Notes: a model not told the origin generated them from the sequence alone. DNA of 64,000 nt from Desulforegula conservatrix Mb1Pa (GCF_000426225.1 NZ_AUEY01000007.1:1-64000), one strand, 5' to 3'. Counted from the first letter of the stretch, positions 43,521 to 54,000 are shown. Numbers and translations are program-made.

Positions 43521-43538
43521 TGGAACCAGCATGGAACC
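43521..43538 (-). promoter_or_regulatory. Direct repeat before the megaenzyme gene
   Basis: TGGAACC at 43521-43527 and again at 43532-43538, 11 bases apart (one helical turn), 35-50 bases upstream of the ATG. It could be a regulator site, though short direct repeats occur by chance. No strong sigma-70 or sigma-54 promoter was found. The remaining 43487-43869 spacer holds only a decayed repeat copy. Confidence 0.3.
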
Positions 43539-43735
43539 GATTCTTCTGATATTGGCGATAAAATTATATGAAAATGCTTCAAAAATTTATAACTGACGTC
43601 GTGTCTACAGGCAAGAAACGCGTGATTAAAGGAAATTATTTTACATTGAGGACATTGTTATGTCGAATTACCTAAATGGATTTTGCTAATACTTGCAAAA
43701 TAAAAGCAGCTGGCAAGCTTTTGAAGGTTTCTAAA

Positions 43736-43840
43736 ATCCCGATTCCCTTCATTCCTAAGGGGCGTGTCCCGATGAAAACCGGAATCCAAAAACAGCTGAA
43801 AGTATCGCATGCCGGATCAAGTCCGGCATGACAGTAACAT
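43736..43840 (-). repeat. Decayed MITE copy, long-loop subtype
   Basis: CCCGATTCCCTTCATTCC, GGGGCGTGTCCCGATGAAAACC and the intact GCCGGATCAAGTCCGGCATGAC segment. Its outer ends are diverged. It lies in the spacer between the megaenzyme start and the patatin stop. Confidence 0.65.
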
Positions 43841-43869
43841 GACTTAATATGTTTGTCTGTTTTAAATCA

Positions 43870-45003
43870 TCACAACTGGGCGGCAATCCTTGATCCCAAG
43901 AATTTATAAACAGAAGAAGCCTTGTACTCCGGCGTGCTCTTAAGCCAAGGCGTCTGGGCTATAATTTTTTTCATATCATCATAACCATGTTCGGCTCTTT
44001 TGCTTATGGATGATCTCGAAAACTCGCAATCCTTGGTTGAGATTTCAAATTCGGGTGGGTCATAAACAACGTGTATAACGTCAAATCTGGAATCTGCCGT
44101 ATACTCTTTGATCTCTTTAAGTACAGGATCATTTTTCAGATCTTGCGGAAGAAGCTCATACACATGCCCCAGGGCTTTGGCGAGGTTATGACGTTTGGAT
44201 ATATGGACAAGGTTATGAGCGGATCTGCTTGTATACATAATATCTTTGGATCTTATTGTTACTTCATCGAGATTAGCCGGTTCTTTGCCTATGGGATTGA
44301 AAAGATCTATCATGAATACGAGGGTGTCCATAGCTGGCTTTGCGTTGAATATACCATCAACAGGAGTATTTGAAACACATCCTCCATCCCAGTAAAGATC
44401 TCCGTCAATAACAGTGCCGGGAAAACCAGGAGGCATAGACCCACTTGCCACAACATGCTCAGGCTCTATTTTCATATGAGCAGAATCAAAATATACAAGC
44501 TCTCCATCTTTAACTCTTACTGATCCAAGAATGAGCCTTGTTTTTCCGGAATTTATTCTTTTGAAATCTAAAAACTTACCAAGATTTTCAAGTATTGGAG
44601 TCGTGTCATAATAGCTTGTGGCCTCCACAGTTCCATCCTGATGAAATTGAGGCGCTGGGACTCTGGGAGTAAAAAAATTGGGCTGGCCAAAAATAAAACC
44701 TTGTAAAGACGACATCTTGTTGTGCATCACTTCCATTTTAAGGTCAGCATCCGCTAAAATTGGAACATCAGGCCATGAAATGGCTTCCCAGAATTCGTTA
44801 AGCTTTGCCAGCCTGTTTTCAGGGTCGTTTCCTGCTATTATTGCTGCCGTAAAAGCGCCTATAGATATTCCAGAAACAAGATCAGGTTTAAATCCGGCTT
44901 CATGCATGGCCTTGTAAGCCCCAATATGATAGGCGCCGAGTGATCCTCCTCCCTGGCATGCGAGGGCTATTCTTTTATAGTCGTGGGATTTATCATTTTT
45001 CAT
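43870..45003 (-). CDS. Patatin-like phospholipase (DUF3734 type)
   Basis: 377 residues. The patatin catalytic parts are present: oxyanion loop GGGSLGAYHIG (about 18-28), nucleophile Ser in GISIG (near 47), and Asp in DGDLYWDGG (near 205). The second half (KDIMYTSRSAHNLVHISKRHNL... ) is the DUF3734 extension. It releases fatty acids from lipids at the cytoplasmic membrane. An AAGGAGG ribosome site 4 bases before the ATG predicts good expression. It precedes the PUFA-synthase-type gene on the same strand, 380 bases apart; a role in freeing or supplying polyunsaturated acyl chains is plausible but not shown. Confidence 0.87.
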   Translation of the reverse strand: MKNDKSHDYKRIALACQGGGSLGAYHIGAYKAMHEAGFKPDLVSGISIGAFTAAIIAGNDPENRLAKLNEFWEAISWPDVPILADADLKMEVMHNKMSSLQGFIFGQPNFFTPRVPAPQFHQDGTVEATSYYDTTPILENLGKFLDFKRINSGKTRLILGSVRVKDGELVYFDSAHMKIEPEHVVASGSMPPGFPGTVIDGDLYWDGGCVSNTPVDGIFNAKPAMDTLVFMIDLFNPIGKEPANLDEVTIRSKDIMYTSRSAHNLVHISKRHNLAKALGHVYELLPQDLKNDPVLKEIKEYTADSRFDVIHVVYDPPEFEISTKDCEFSRSSISKRAEHGYDDMKKIIAQTPWLKSTPEYKASSVYKFLGSRIAAQL

Positions 45004-45499
45004 TGGGCCTCCTTAGAATGGGAAATATGTGGGTTGGGTTTATAGAAATGGGATTTACGATAAGAAACTGCAGTTATTATGATTGTCACAAATAAGAATT
45101 CCAGCAATAGCCGTTGATTGGAAAATCCATTTATAGACGTAGAAGTAATGCTGATTGTTTTTGGCTGTGTTCCCCTTAGATGTTGAAAAGCGAAAGAACA
45201 AACCTTTTTGTAATTCTGGATCTTGGGGAACTTGTTGCAATAAGACGCGAATGTCCTAAAGTTGTGTTTACGCTGTTTACTTACCTGAAAATTTTTGCTG
45301 AGCTTTTTTAAAAAGCGACCAACTGTAGTAGCAGGCCTTTGAACACCTTAAAAATCGGCTTTTTTTGACGGCAGATTAGCCATGCAAACCAACGAACTCT
45401 TCATTCAAATTTGAAATTAAGTATGCCTGCTCATTCTTTTCGACTTTATCAAAATTATAGCAGCTTAAAAGTTATTAACAAAGTATTAATGTGTTTTTT
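45004..45499. other. Spacer with a repeat copy (45288-45325)
   Basis: No gene supported; a 61-codon minus-strand frame at 45055-45240 has no ribosome site and no recognisable content. At 45288-45325 a reverse copy of the second palindromic repeat family is present (AAAATTTTTGCTGAGC, TTTTTTAAAAAGCGACC). The rest is AT-rich. Confidence 0.6.
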
Positions 45500-46681
45500 T
45501 TAATCAATTGGATCCACTGCATTCAGAATCCCTTTTGTAATGGCATCGGCGGCAAGCATTCCTTTTTCACTGAGAATCAGTCTGCCTGAATCAATAAAGG
45601 CAAAACCATCAGATTCATAAAAATCAATCAATGGTTTAATTGCTTTTTCAATATCGGAATCAAACTTATCTTTGAATAGTTTTAAATCAAGGCCTGATAT
45701 TGTTCTGAGAGCCAAAAAAATGGTTTCGGTCATCAGCTCTTCCTTACTAAGGATTTCCTCACCTGAAATAGCAAGCCTTCCACTTGCCAAGTCGGATATC
45801 CAGCTTTTTAATCCCCTTTGATTCCACCACCTTCTTTTCCCGTCGAAACTGTGGGCTGCAGGCCCAAAACCTAAATATGGATCATGGCTCCAGTATTTCA
45901 TATTATGACGGGAATAATAATGATTATTTTTTTCTTTGACCCTGCCGAAATTTGATATCTCGTATCTCTTGTAGCCTAATTGCGCCAATGTTTCCCCTGC
46001 ATCGATGAACATCTGGGCGACGTCATCGTCACTTAAAGGAGATATTATACCTTTGGACATTGAAGCAAAAAAAGGAGTCCCTTCCTCATATGTAAGGCTG
46101 TAGCATGAAATATGCTCAGGCCTGAATTCTGAGGCCTGGTAAAGATCATTTTTCAGGTCATTTGGCGTCTGTCCAGGAATTCCAAAAATAATATCAAGCC
46201 CTATATTACCAAAACCGGCTATTCGGGAGATTTCAAGAGCCTCCTTGGCCTGTTTTGAGGAATGTATCCTTCCAAGAATCCTCAGATTGGAGTCATTGAA
46301 AGACTGAACGCCAAAATTGATCCTGTTTATTCCTGAATCGAGAAAAATCTTAAGGTCTGCCTTTTTGAGTGCGCCCGGATTTGCCTCAATGGTAATTTCA
46401 CTTTCCGGTGATATCCTGAAATAACGTTGAAGTGTTTCCATGACAGAAGAGATCCTTGCCCCACCAAGCAAGGATGGAGTGCCCCCTCCAAAATATATGG
46501 AATCGACACAAGTGCCATTAATTGAATAAATATTTGAATGCATACTTATTTCAATTTCAAGAGCTGATATGTAATCATCAAAAAGGGAAAGGTCGGTTTC
46601 AGAATAAAAATCGCAATAAAGACATTTATTCAGACAAAAGGGTACATGAACATAAATCCCCAGTTTTTTTTCATTTACCAA
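45500..46681 (-). CDS. hemW: Radical SAM heme chaperone HemW
   Basis: 393 residues. The radical SAM motif CLNKCLYC lies near 17-24, with GGGTPSLL, and the HemW-specific heme-binding signature HNMKYW (HNxxYW) near 262. HemW inserts heme into respiratory enzymes and was formerly annotated as an oxygen-independent coproporphyrinogen oxidase; true HemN lacks HNxxYW. No operon partners. The C-terminal HemN domain (ELMTETIFLALRTISGLDL) is complete. The function is assigned by family and motif. Confidence 0.9.
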   Translation of the reverse strand: MVNEKKLGIYVHVPFCLNKCLYCDFYSETDLSLFDDYISALEIEISMHSNIYSINGTCVDSIYFGGGTPSLLGGARISSVMETLQRYFRISPESEITIEANPGALKKADLKIFLDSGINRINFGVQSFNDSNLRILGRIHSSKQAKEALEISRIAGFGNIGLDIIFGIPGQTPNDLKNDLYQASEFRPEHISCYSLTYEEGTPFFASMSKGIISPLSDDDVAQMFIDAGETLAQLGYKRYEISNFGRVKEKNNHYYSRHNMKYWSHDPYLGFGPAAHSFDGKRRWWNQRGLKSWISDLASGRLAISGEEILSKEELMTETIFLALRTISGLDLKLFKDKFDSDIEKAIKPLIDFYESDGFAFIDSGRLILSEKGMLAADAITKGILNAVDPID

Positions 46682-46761
46682 AATAATAAGTCTCGTAAAA
46701 AGTGTTCAAAGTCATGAAAAGGGTAGCTATCTGTTTTAAGTAGCTGATATTTTAATAATTT

Positions 46762-46896
46762 TTATGGAGTCGCAAAAAGACCAATAAGGCATCATCGTCA
46801 TGCCGGACTTAATCCGGCATCCAGTATTTTAAATTTTTTCTGGATTCCTACATGCGCCGGAATGACTGAAATCGGATTTCTTGCGACCTTGTCAAA
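46762..46896 (+). repeat. MITE family copy
   Basis: TTATGGAGTCGCAAAAAGACC at the left, TTTCTTGCGACCTTGTCAAAT at the right, with internal TGCCGGACTTAATCCGGCA and a diverged second palindrome (TTCCTACATGCGCCGGAATG). It sits between the two radical SAM genes. Confidence 0.85.
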
Positions 46897-46968
46897 TAGT
46901 TAGTTCTAAAAAAAAGCACGACAAGCAATAAACTCTGCCGGGTTCCTCTTAAAACCTGTCAACAGGCT

Positions 46969-48126
46969 TTAAATAAATCTTTTCATCAGCTCTGTGATGG
47001 CGTCATCAACAGTATCTGGCGTAACCTCGAATCTTGTACAAAGTTCCTCTGCCTGCTGTCTCATACCCGGGTTTTTCATATCTGCTATTCCATGGAAAAG
47101 GCCTATTCTTCTGCCTATCTGATAAACCATTTTATCTTGCGGAGGCATATCAAGGAAGGCATCAATAATTCCGAGCATCTTTGCCTTATCTTCCGGGAAA
47201 TGGCCCTGAACGTCTTCAAACAAATTCAAAATATGATCGCTGGCAAGATAACTGTCAATACCTTCAATTTTTTCAAGAAACAGCCTTAATTCCCTGGCCA
47301 CGGTCAAATCGCTGCATTTTACAAAAACGCCATTTGACCAGTCATCAAAAAGCTCCACATGATTGGGTATCGCAAGGGTTCTGAGTCTTATAAAATCCGG
47401 ATTTATCTGATTCAGGGCATCTGCGGATTCCAGTGCATGCTCTTTAGAAAGATCTTCCCCCCCAAGTCCAGGCATTATGTATTCTGAAAGCTCAATGCCC
47501 GCTTTTTTAACCTTTTGACCTGCACTGACATGATCGGCCTTTGTTACTCCTTTTTTTACCTTTGCAAGAACCTTGTCAGAACCCGACTCCATGCCGATAT
47601 GTATACGATTAAGCCCTGTTTCTGCCATAAGTTTAAGGTCATCATCACTTATCCTTGCAACTGTGTGGCTTCTTGCATAGGAAGTTATTCTTGAAACCCA
47701 GGGAAAAACAATTTTCAGATGTTTTAAGACATCAATCAGATCTGCTGGCTTAAGTATCAGGCTATTGGCATCCTGAAGAAAAATGGATTCCATACCGTAT
47801 CTGTGCCATTGAAGAGCAGCCTGGAATGCCTGGACTTCGTTGTAGGGAACTTCATTTGCAATTCGGTTGAGCCTGGATCTTGAGCCATGCACACTCCCGG
47901 AAGATTCAACGATTTCGTTAACGTATTTTGAAACCATGTCTATGTCTTTAATTACATGCTCAACAGGTCGCAAAGAAAATTTTTCGCCTTTGTAAACAGG
48001 GCAGAAACTGCATCTGTTCCAGGGGCAGTTCCTCGTTACACGTATAAGAAGACTGGTCGCCTCACTTGGAGGGCGGATAGGTCCCTGTTCAAATCCCTGA
48101 TATCTTTCATTTTCAATATTAGCCAT
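46969..48126 (-). CDS. Radical SAM protein of unknown substrate
   Basis: 385 residues. The cluster motif is CPWNRCSFC (CxxxCxxC, about 34-42). The region downstream has GMESGSDKVLAKVKKG, typical of radical SAM enzymes that resemble HemN/MiaB in the core. No extra cysteine cluster, B12 domain or TRAM domain is visible. The C-terminal part is helical. The family is common in Desulfobacterota, but no reaction is assigned here. It stands alone between two repeat copies. Confidence 0.85.
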   Translation of the reverse strand: MANIENERYQGFEQGPIRPPSEATSLLIRVTRNCPWNRCSFCPVYKGEKFSLRPVEHVIKDIDMVSKYVNEIVESSGSVHGSRSRLNRIANEVPYNEVQAFQAALQWHRYGMESIFLQDANSLILKPADLIDVLKHLKIVFPWVSRITSYARSHTVARISDDDLKLMAETGLNRIHIGMESGSDKVLAKVKKGVTKADHVSAGQKVKKAGIELSEYIMPGLGGEDLSKEHALESADALNQINPDFIRLRTLAIPNHVELFDDWSNGVFVKCSDLTVARELRLFLEKIEGIDSYLASDHILNLFEDVQGHFPEDKAKMLGIIDAFLDMPPQDKMVYQIGRRIGLFHGIADMKNPGMRQQAEELCTRFEVTPDTVDDAITELMKRFI

Positions 48127-48239
48127 ATATATCCGTTTTTACCCGTAAAAATATTATTGTGGTTATTAATATAAGGGCATTGCCGATGTCCTTCAAGATC
48201 CGCAGCAACCTGAAATAAAAACATGTTTTTGTATAATAA

Positions 48240-48399
48240 TGACAAATTAGCAAAAAAGTCCGATTATCTTCATTCTGGCGGGGCCTGCCCTTGTAAAAAC
48301 TGGGAGCCTGAATCCAGAAGTACCTGAAAATACAAAGATGCCGTACCAAGTCCAGCATGACGCGAAAGCCATTTTTCGGCTTTTTGCAATTCTATCAAT
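48240..48399 (-). repeat. MITE family copy, long-loop subtype
   Basis: Reverse orientation: TGACAAATTAGCAAAAAAGTCC to CTTTTTGCAATTCTATCAAT, with the expanded stem (GGGGCCTGCCC ... AAAACTGGGAGCC). The remaining part of 48127-48491 holds the inverted repeat described at 48411. Confidence 0.85.
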
Positions 48400-48410
48400 A
48401 ATGATTTCCA

Positions 48411-48442
48411 TAAAAATAAATACAATATCTGCTGGAAATCAT
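48411..48442. promoter_or_regulatory. Inverted repeat upstream of mltG
   Basis: ATGATTTCC (48411-48419) and GGAAATCAT (48434-48442), 9-base perfect arms with 14-base spacing, 50 bases before the mltG ATG. It could be an operator or form a hairpin in the leader. Confidence 0.4.
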
Positions 48443-48491
48443 CTTTCAATACTGGTAACAGATTACTTAAAAGCATGAAAGATTTAGATTT

Positions 48492-49529
48492 ATGAAATTT
48501 ATAAAAAAAGATTTGATTAAAAAAGCACTCGTCCTGTCAGCAGTATCAGCTGTTATTATATTAATAATTGCTGCCGCCTTGTTTTTTGGCGTTAAATACT
48601 ATTCAAAAATTCCTTATTCAGAATCAGAAGAAACAGTAATTGTCGATATTCAGCCTGGCACAGGACTGGTCAAGACATCTGCCCTGCTTAAGCAAAAAGA
48701 TCTGATCAAATCTCCCCTTATCTTTAAGGCCTACACGGTGATGATCGGTTTTGATAAAAAGATAAGGGCCGGCGAATATGAGCTCAGAAAAAACATGTCA
48801 GCGTCAGAAATACTAACTATTCTAGCCGAAGGCAGAGTCAAGCTTTATAAAATTGTTATTCCTGAAGGGTACGCCCTATCGCAGATTGCTCTTATAGTTG
48901 AAGCATCCGGGCTTTCTGACAAAAAAAGCTTTATGGAATCTGCCACTGACAGGGAATTTATTAGAAGTCTTGGAATTAAAGCAGATTCAATTGAAGGCTA
49001 TCTTTTCCCCGAGACCTATCTGTTTCCCAAAAAAACAAGTCCTCAAAAAATTATAAAAACGATGGTGGCCGGTCTTTTTAAAATTTACACTCCTGATTTT
49101 TTCAAAAAAAGTGAGCAGATGGGGCTATCCCTTCACGAAACCCTCACCCTTGCGTCAATTATTGAAAAAGAGACTGGCAGTGCGGATGAAAGACCAATCA
49201 TATCATCGGTTTTTCACAACAGACTCAAAATTGGCATGAGGCTCGAGACTGATCCCACCGTTATATACGGAATAAATAATTTTGATGGTAATCTGACAAG
49301 GAAAGATCTTGAGACGCCTACTCCATATAATACATATATTATAAACGGGCTTCCGCCTGGTCCGATAGCAAGCCCCGGTGAATCAGCAATTAAAGCCGCA
49401 CTCTACCCTGCTGACACAAAATATCTTTATTTTGTGTCAAAAAATGATTCGACCCATCATTTTTCAGAAAATTACAAGGAACATCAGAACGCCGTAAGGC
49501 AGTATCAGTTGAGAAGAAAACAGGACTAA
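48492..49529 (+). CDS. mltG: Endolytic murein transglycosylase MltG
   Basis: 345 residues. An N-terminal membrane helix (about 14-36) anchors the protein with the catalytic YceG domain in the periplasm. The family hallmarks are present: catalytic Glu in IIEKETG (about 220) and RLETDPTVIYG near 251-261. It cuts nascent glycan strands and fixes their length. It lies two bases before nagZ, so the two form a peptidoglycan-processing operon; a stop TAA is followed directly by AAATG. Length is normal for the family. Confidence 0.93.
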   Translation: MKFIKKDLIKKALVLSAVSAVIILIIAAALFFGVKYYSKIPYSESEETVIVDIQPGTGLVKTSALLKQKDLIKSPLIFKAYTVMIGFDKKIRAGEYELRKNMSASEILTILAEGRVKLYKIVIPEGYALSQIALIVEASGLSDKKSFMESATDREFIRSLGIKADSIEGYLFPETYLFPKKTSPQKIIKTMVAGLFKIYTPDFFKKSEQMGLSLHETLTLASIIEKETGSADERPIISSVFHNRLKIGMRLETDPTVIYGINNFDGNLTRKDLETPTPYNTYIINGLPPGPIASPGESAIKAALYPADTKYLYFVSKNDSTHHFSENYKEHQNAVRQYQLRRKQD

Positions 49530-49531
49530 AA

Positions 49532-50554
49532 ATGCCGATTAACGATTACCTGAACAGCTTTCTTATAAATAACCCGAAACCTGACCTGACTGCTGGCCAA
49601 CTCCTTATGTTTGGCTTTGACGGAACTAAATTCAACTCGGACATCAGATTCCTGATACAAAAACTAAAAATTGGCGGCGTGATTCTGTTCAAGAGAAACA
49701 TCGAAAGCCCGGGACAGGTAAAGGATTTATGCATGGCAATGCAGGAAGCGGCATTGTCTGCGGAACTTCCTCCGCTCTTCATTGCCGTTGACCAGGAAGG
49801 CGGCGCAGTCGCAAGACTTAGAAAGCCGTCTTTTGATGAATATCCCGGAGCTTCAGGCATAAAATCCCTGAAAGAAGCCGAAGAAATATCAAATGAAATG
49901 TCAAAGGTGCTTAATAATCTTGGATTTAATATGAATATGGCACCTGTTCTTGATATTGCTTTTGATCCTTCAACAAGCATAATGAAAGACAGAGCGTATT
50001 CTGACTCGCCTGAAGGCGCAGCCGAATTTGGCAGAACCGTCGTAAAAACATTTCAAAAAAATGGAATAATGGCAGTTGGTAAGCACTTCCCAGGAATTGG
50101 CAGAACAGTACTTGACTCCCACCTGACCCTCCCTCTTCTTGATACAGAAAAAGAGATACTGATAAAAAACGATCTTGTACCGTTCAAGGCAGCAATAGAT
50201 GAAAATGTGTCGGGCATCATGCTTTCACATATTTTATACAAAAATATTGATTCTGAATGGCCGGCAAGTCTTTCAGTTAAAATTGCGGGTGATCTTCTCA
50301 GGTGTGAAATGGGCTACAAGGGCCTTGCTCTAACAGACGACCTTGATATGAAGGCAATCAATCATGATATAAAAACCTGTATTTCCAGAATTATCATGGC
50401 AAATATCGACATGACACTTATTTGCAGCAGAAACTCAAATCAGGAAAACGCGCTGGACGAGATATTGAGACTTTGCAGGGATAATTCCAATGCATCCGGG
50501 AATGCTTTCAAATCAGCAGAGAGGATACTCATTGCCAAGGAAAAATTTATTTAA
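49532..50554 (+). CDS. nagZ: Beta-N-acetylhexosaminidase NagZ (GH3)
   Basis: 340 residues. The GH3 loops are VDQEGGAVARLR, KHFPGIGRTVLDSHLTLP (usual KHFPGHG, with Ile here for the His) and LTDDLDM with the nucleophile Asp. It releases GlcNAc from anhydromuropeptides in the cytoplasm during wall recycling. No signal peptide, so cytoplasmic. It is placed directly after mltG, two bases from its stop, which supports translation coupling. Replacement of the loop His is the only oddity, and the D-S-H dyad is kept. Confidence 0.9.
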   Translation: MPINDYLNSFLINNPKPDLTAGQLLMFGFDGTKFNSDIRFLIQKLKIGGVILFKRNIESPGQVKDLCMAMQEAALSAELPPLFIAVDQEGGAVARLRKPSFDEYPGASGIKSLKEAEEISNEMSKVLNNLGFNMNMAPVLDIAFDPSTSIMKDRAYSDSPEGAAEFGRTVVKTFQKNGIMAVGKHFPGIGRTVLDSHLTLPLLDTEKEILIKNDLVPFKAAIDENVSGIMLSHILYKNIDSEWPASLSVKIAGDLLRCEMGYKGLALTDDLDMKAINHDIKTCISRIIMANIDMTLICSRNSNQENALDEILRLCRDNSNASGNAFKSAERILIAKEKFI

Positions 50555-50570
50555 AACCGCCATCTTTGCA

Positions 50571-50661
50571 AAGATAGCAGAAGGTATGATTTCCGTCAGG
50601 CAGGGTCTGTTCCTTTGAAAACAGGGAACCTAAATATAGAAGCATCTGAAAATACAAGGCT
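50571..50661 (-). repeat. Decayed MITE copy, long-loop subtype
   Basis: Fragments TTTCCGTCAGGCAGGGTCTGTTCC, TTTGAAAACAGGGAACC, GAAGCATCTGAAAATACAAGG are recognisable from the long-loop copies. Both ends are lost. It directly follows nagZ and may hold its transcription end. Confidence 0.55.
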
Positions 50662-50780
50662 ATATTTTAGTTAAATGTTGAAATATGTAGAACAAACTGT
50701 TTTTAGATCAATGTCGGATTACGAGCAAAGGACGCTCTAATCCTACCTACGAATTGTTTTTTTTATGGCTAATTAACCAT

Positions 50781-50912
50781 TATGGACTTGCAGTCGAAAA
50801 ATGGCTTTAGCGTCATGCCGGGCTTGATCCTGCATCTTTGTATTTTCAGGGACTTCTGGATTCCGGCCTGCGGCGGAATGACGAGAATCGGACTTTTTGC
50901 GACTTTGTCAAC
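50781..50912 (+). repeat. MITE family copy
   Basis: TATGGACTTGCAGTCGAAAAA at the left, GGACTTTTTGCGACTTTGTCAA at the right, with internal ATGCCGGGCTTGATCCTGCAT and TTCCGGCCTGCGGCGGAATG. Together with the decayed copy at 50571 it fills most of the 50555-51016 spacer. The rest shows nothing else. Confidence 0.85.
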
Positions 50913-51016
50913 CATTCAAGTTAGCTTTTTAGAAAAAATGCAGGATCAAACCCGGAGTGACCCTGAATAACTTAGATAAATATCTATATTTTTGATAAAA
51001 AGTGTAATCAGGCACT

Positions 51017-54000
51017 TTATTTTTTCTTTTCCATATATTCACAAATTTCTTTCAGAGTATTTGAAAGAACTCCGGAAACGATGGGTTTTTTAAGGAAAAT
51101 TCTTGGCCCTTTGAGATTTGCCTCTTCAGCGTATTTTTTACTGCTGAACCCTGAGCATATAACAACCGGGGTATAAGGACTGATACTAAAAATCTCTTCT
51201 GACAGCTTCTCGCCACCAATTTCTGGCATGGAGAGATCTGTCATTACAATATCAACAGATTCAGGCGATGATTTAAAAAATTCTATTGCATGCAAAGGAT
51301 TCTGCTGTGCGATTACCGAAAAACCCATATTTTTTATCATTTCAGTAAGCATTTCCAAAATAATTGCTTCATCCTCGACAACAAGTACGGTGTATTTTTT
51401 TTTAAGTTTATTTTCTTCAGTGACACCGCCGACTTCGCTTAAATGGCCGGTTTCTGAATGCTCCGAAGCTTTTATGATGTCATGATCTGAAGTATCATAC
51501 TCAGTAAAAAGATTTATTATATTGGAATTTTTCATTAAAACTGGATGGACAGATTCCTTGACTTCCAGCAAAGGCAAAAAAACCTCAAACAATGCTCCTT
51601 CGCCAGGTTCACTTTCAACTCTTATTGCTCCGTCAAGGCTCTTGATAATTCCGTGAACCACCGAAAGCCCCATTCCTGTTTTACCCAGTTTCTGCCTCGT
51701 TGTGAAAAAAGGATCAAAGATTCTGTCAATGGTATCAGGAGTCATTCCATGGCCTGTATCAGAAATTGAGATGCGTACATAATCTCCATATTTTGCCATT
51801 ACGTCATTATTATTATCAAGATATACGTCATCAACAGCAACCTCCAGAATGCCTTTGTTTTCCCCGCTCATGGCATCCATGGCATTTGTGCATATATTTA
51901 TCACAATCTGGTGAATATGATTCGGATCAGCACTCACAGACGAATGGGAACTTATTTCAGTCCTGATCTCAATTATGGAAGGAATGGATGATTTAACTAA
52001 ATTAAGAGCCTCTTTTACAGCAGCCCCCACTTCCACGGTATGTTTTTCTATTTCTTTTCTTGTACTGAAGGTAAGAATCTGCTTCACAAGACTCTTTGCC
52101 CTCTTTGTGGCCTGGATAATTTTTTCCAGACGATCCGAAAAAGCTGAATCAGGGTCAGTGGTAATCTGGCAGAGTTCTGCATGCCCCATTATTGCCGAAA
52201 GAATATTATTGAAGTCATGGGCAATTCCGCCTGCAAGTGTACCTATGGCCTCCATTTTGTAAGCCTGCCTGAGAGCTTTTTCAAGCATGATTCTCTCTGT
52301 TTCATCAAACAGATATCCCCTCATCTGGACAAACACACCATCATCATCAAAAACACCTATAATATTGCCTATGAGGTATACCGGATCTCCATTTTTCTTC
52401 CTCATGGTCCATTTGATGCCTTTAAGCTTCTTTTCTTTTTTTAATATTTCGAGAAGCTGGGTTCTGGACTCACTCAGTATATATAACTCATTTGCATCAA
52501 TATTCATAATTTCTGAAACAGAGTCATAACCGAATATGTTTGCAAACGCGATGTTGCATTCTATGATTCTGCCTTTTGGATCTGAAATAAAATCTCCGGT
52601 CAGATCCTGTTCAAAAAACTCCCTGTATACGGCCTCATTTTTTCTGATCATTTCTTCTGTTGCCTTTAAAATGCTTATATCAACAAAAGATATTATTAGC
52701 ACCTCGCCGTCCCTGCGCTTTAAAGGCGTAATGCTCTTCAGGACATGAAGACTTACGCCAGTATTTTTAAATATCAGACCCTCACATGTATAAACGCCTC
52801 TGCTTTTGGCGGCTGCTGAAGCAGAATGACCTCCGGAAACGTCGGATATTATTTCACTATACTTCCTTCCGATTATTTCCTCCTTTGAATATCCAGTCAT
52901 CTCCATCCCTGCCTGGTTTATATTAAGGACTCTATGATCTGCCATATCTGCTGAAATCACTCCGCAGTCAATGGCGTCCAATAACCTGGCAAGATAGGCC
53001 TCGCTTTCCATCAAGGCATCTCTGTCTTTCATATGATCGAGATAGTATTTTTCAAGTGATTCGAGCATTTCGTTAAGCGAAGTTGAAAGCAAACCAAATT
53101 CTTTGCCTTTGGCAATTTCAAGCCTCGAACTGAAATCTCCTTTTGAAGCAATATTTCTTGCACTTCTGCTCAGATTGAAAAGAGGAGAAAGGACTGACTT
53201 GTCTATGAAAAAAAGCAAAAAAGCCAAAAGAATAAATGATGAAAAAAGAACTATAACAAAATATATTACAGCCTCTCCAAGTACTTTTGTGGCAAATTCC
53301 CTTGGTATTGAAATGGATAAAGCAAAAGAATCAAGGCCGTTTGAGTCTTTTTGAAAAATATATGCCTGGCTGTTCCCTGTGTTTTTTATGGAAATGAATG
53401 CGGTCTGAAATTCATCGTCTGTTTTATGCTCGACAAATTTCAGATTATCTTTGAGTTCAGGCTTTCCCGGAAGGACTGATATGTTAAGCCCAAGATTTTT
53501 TTCAAATTCTTCTAACACTTCATTTGAGAAAATCCTGCCAAAAATAAGAGTTCCTTTTATCGGTCCAGTATAATTGCTCGTTCTTATAGGCCTTGAAATC
53601 AAAAGCACAGGCATTTCCGAATACAGAAAAAAAGATTCTGACTTACTATCAAGCTTGTTATGTTTTAGAAGTTTTTTTTCTTTTAAAATTCTTTCTAAAA
53701 GATCATCTGGGAATGGAGCCGAGGCTTGTGTTAAAGGGTTTAAAAAATTCACATGAACGACTTCTGACTTATTGTTTAAAAAGACAATAACATTTGTTTT
53801 AATATTACTGATGGTTTTATCGTTAAGGTTTTCATCAATAAACTCCTGGTTCTTATCCTCTATAAAAACGTAAGTATCATCCCAGGCAGACCAGTCATTG
53901 CACAAAGAACTGAGGTTTGTTTTTAAAATATTTATTTCATGATTTACTCTTTTTATGTTCATGTCGGCATTTTCAAGCTCAAAGCTTTTTATGCTTCTGA

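Noticed and set aside
45055-45240. 61-codon minus-strand frame upstream of the patatin gene
   Set aside because: No ribosome site, no recognisable content, and in a spacer with a repeat copy.
48060-48100. tRNA-like GTTCAAATCCC segment
   Set aside because: It lies inside a clear radical SAM coding region and no cloverleaf could be folded around it.
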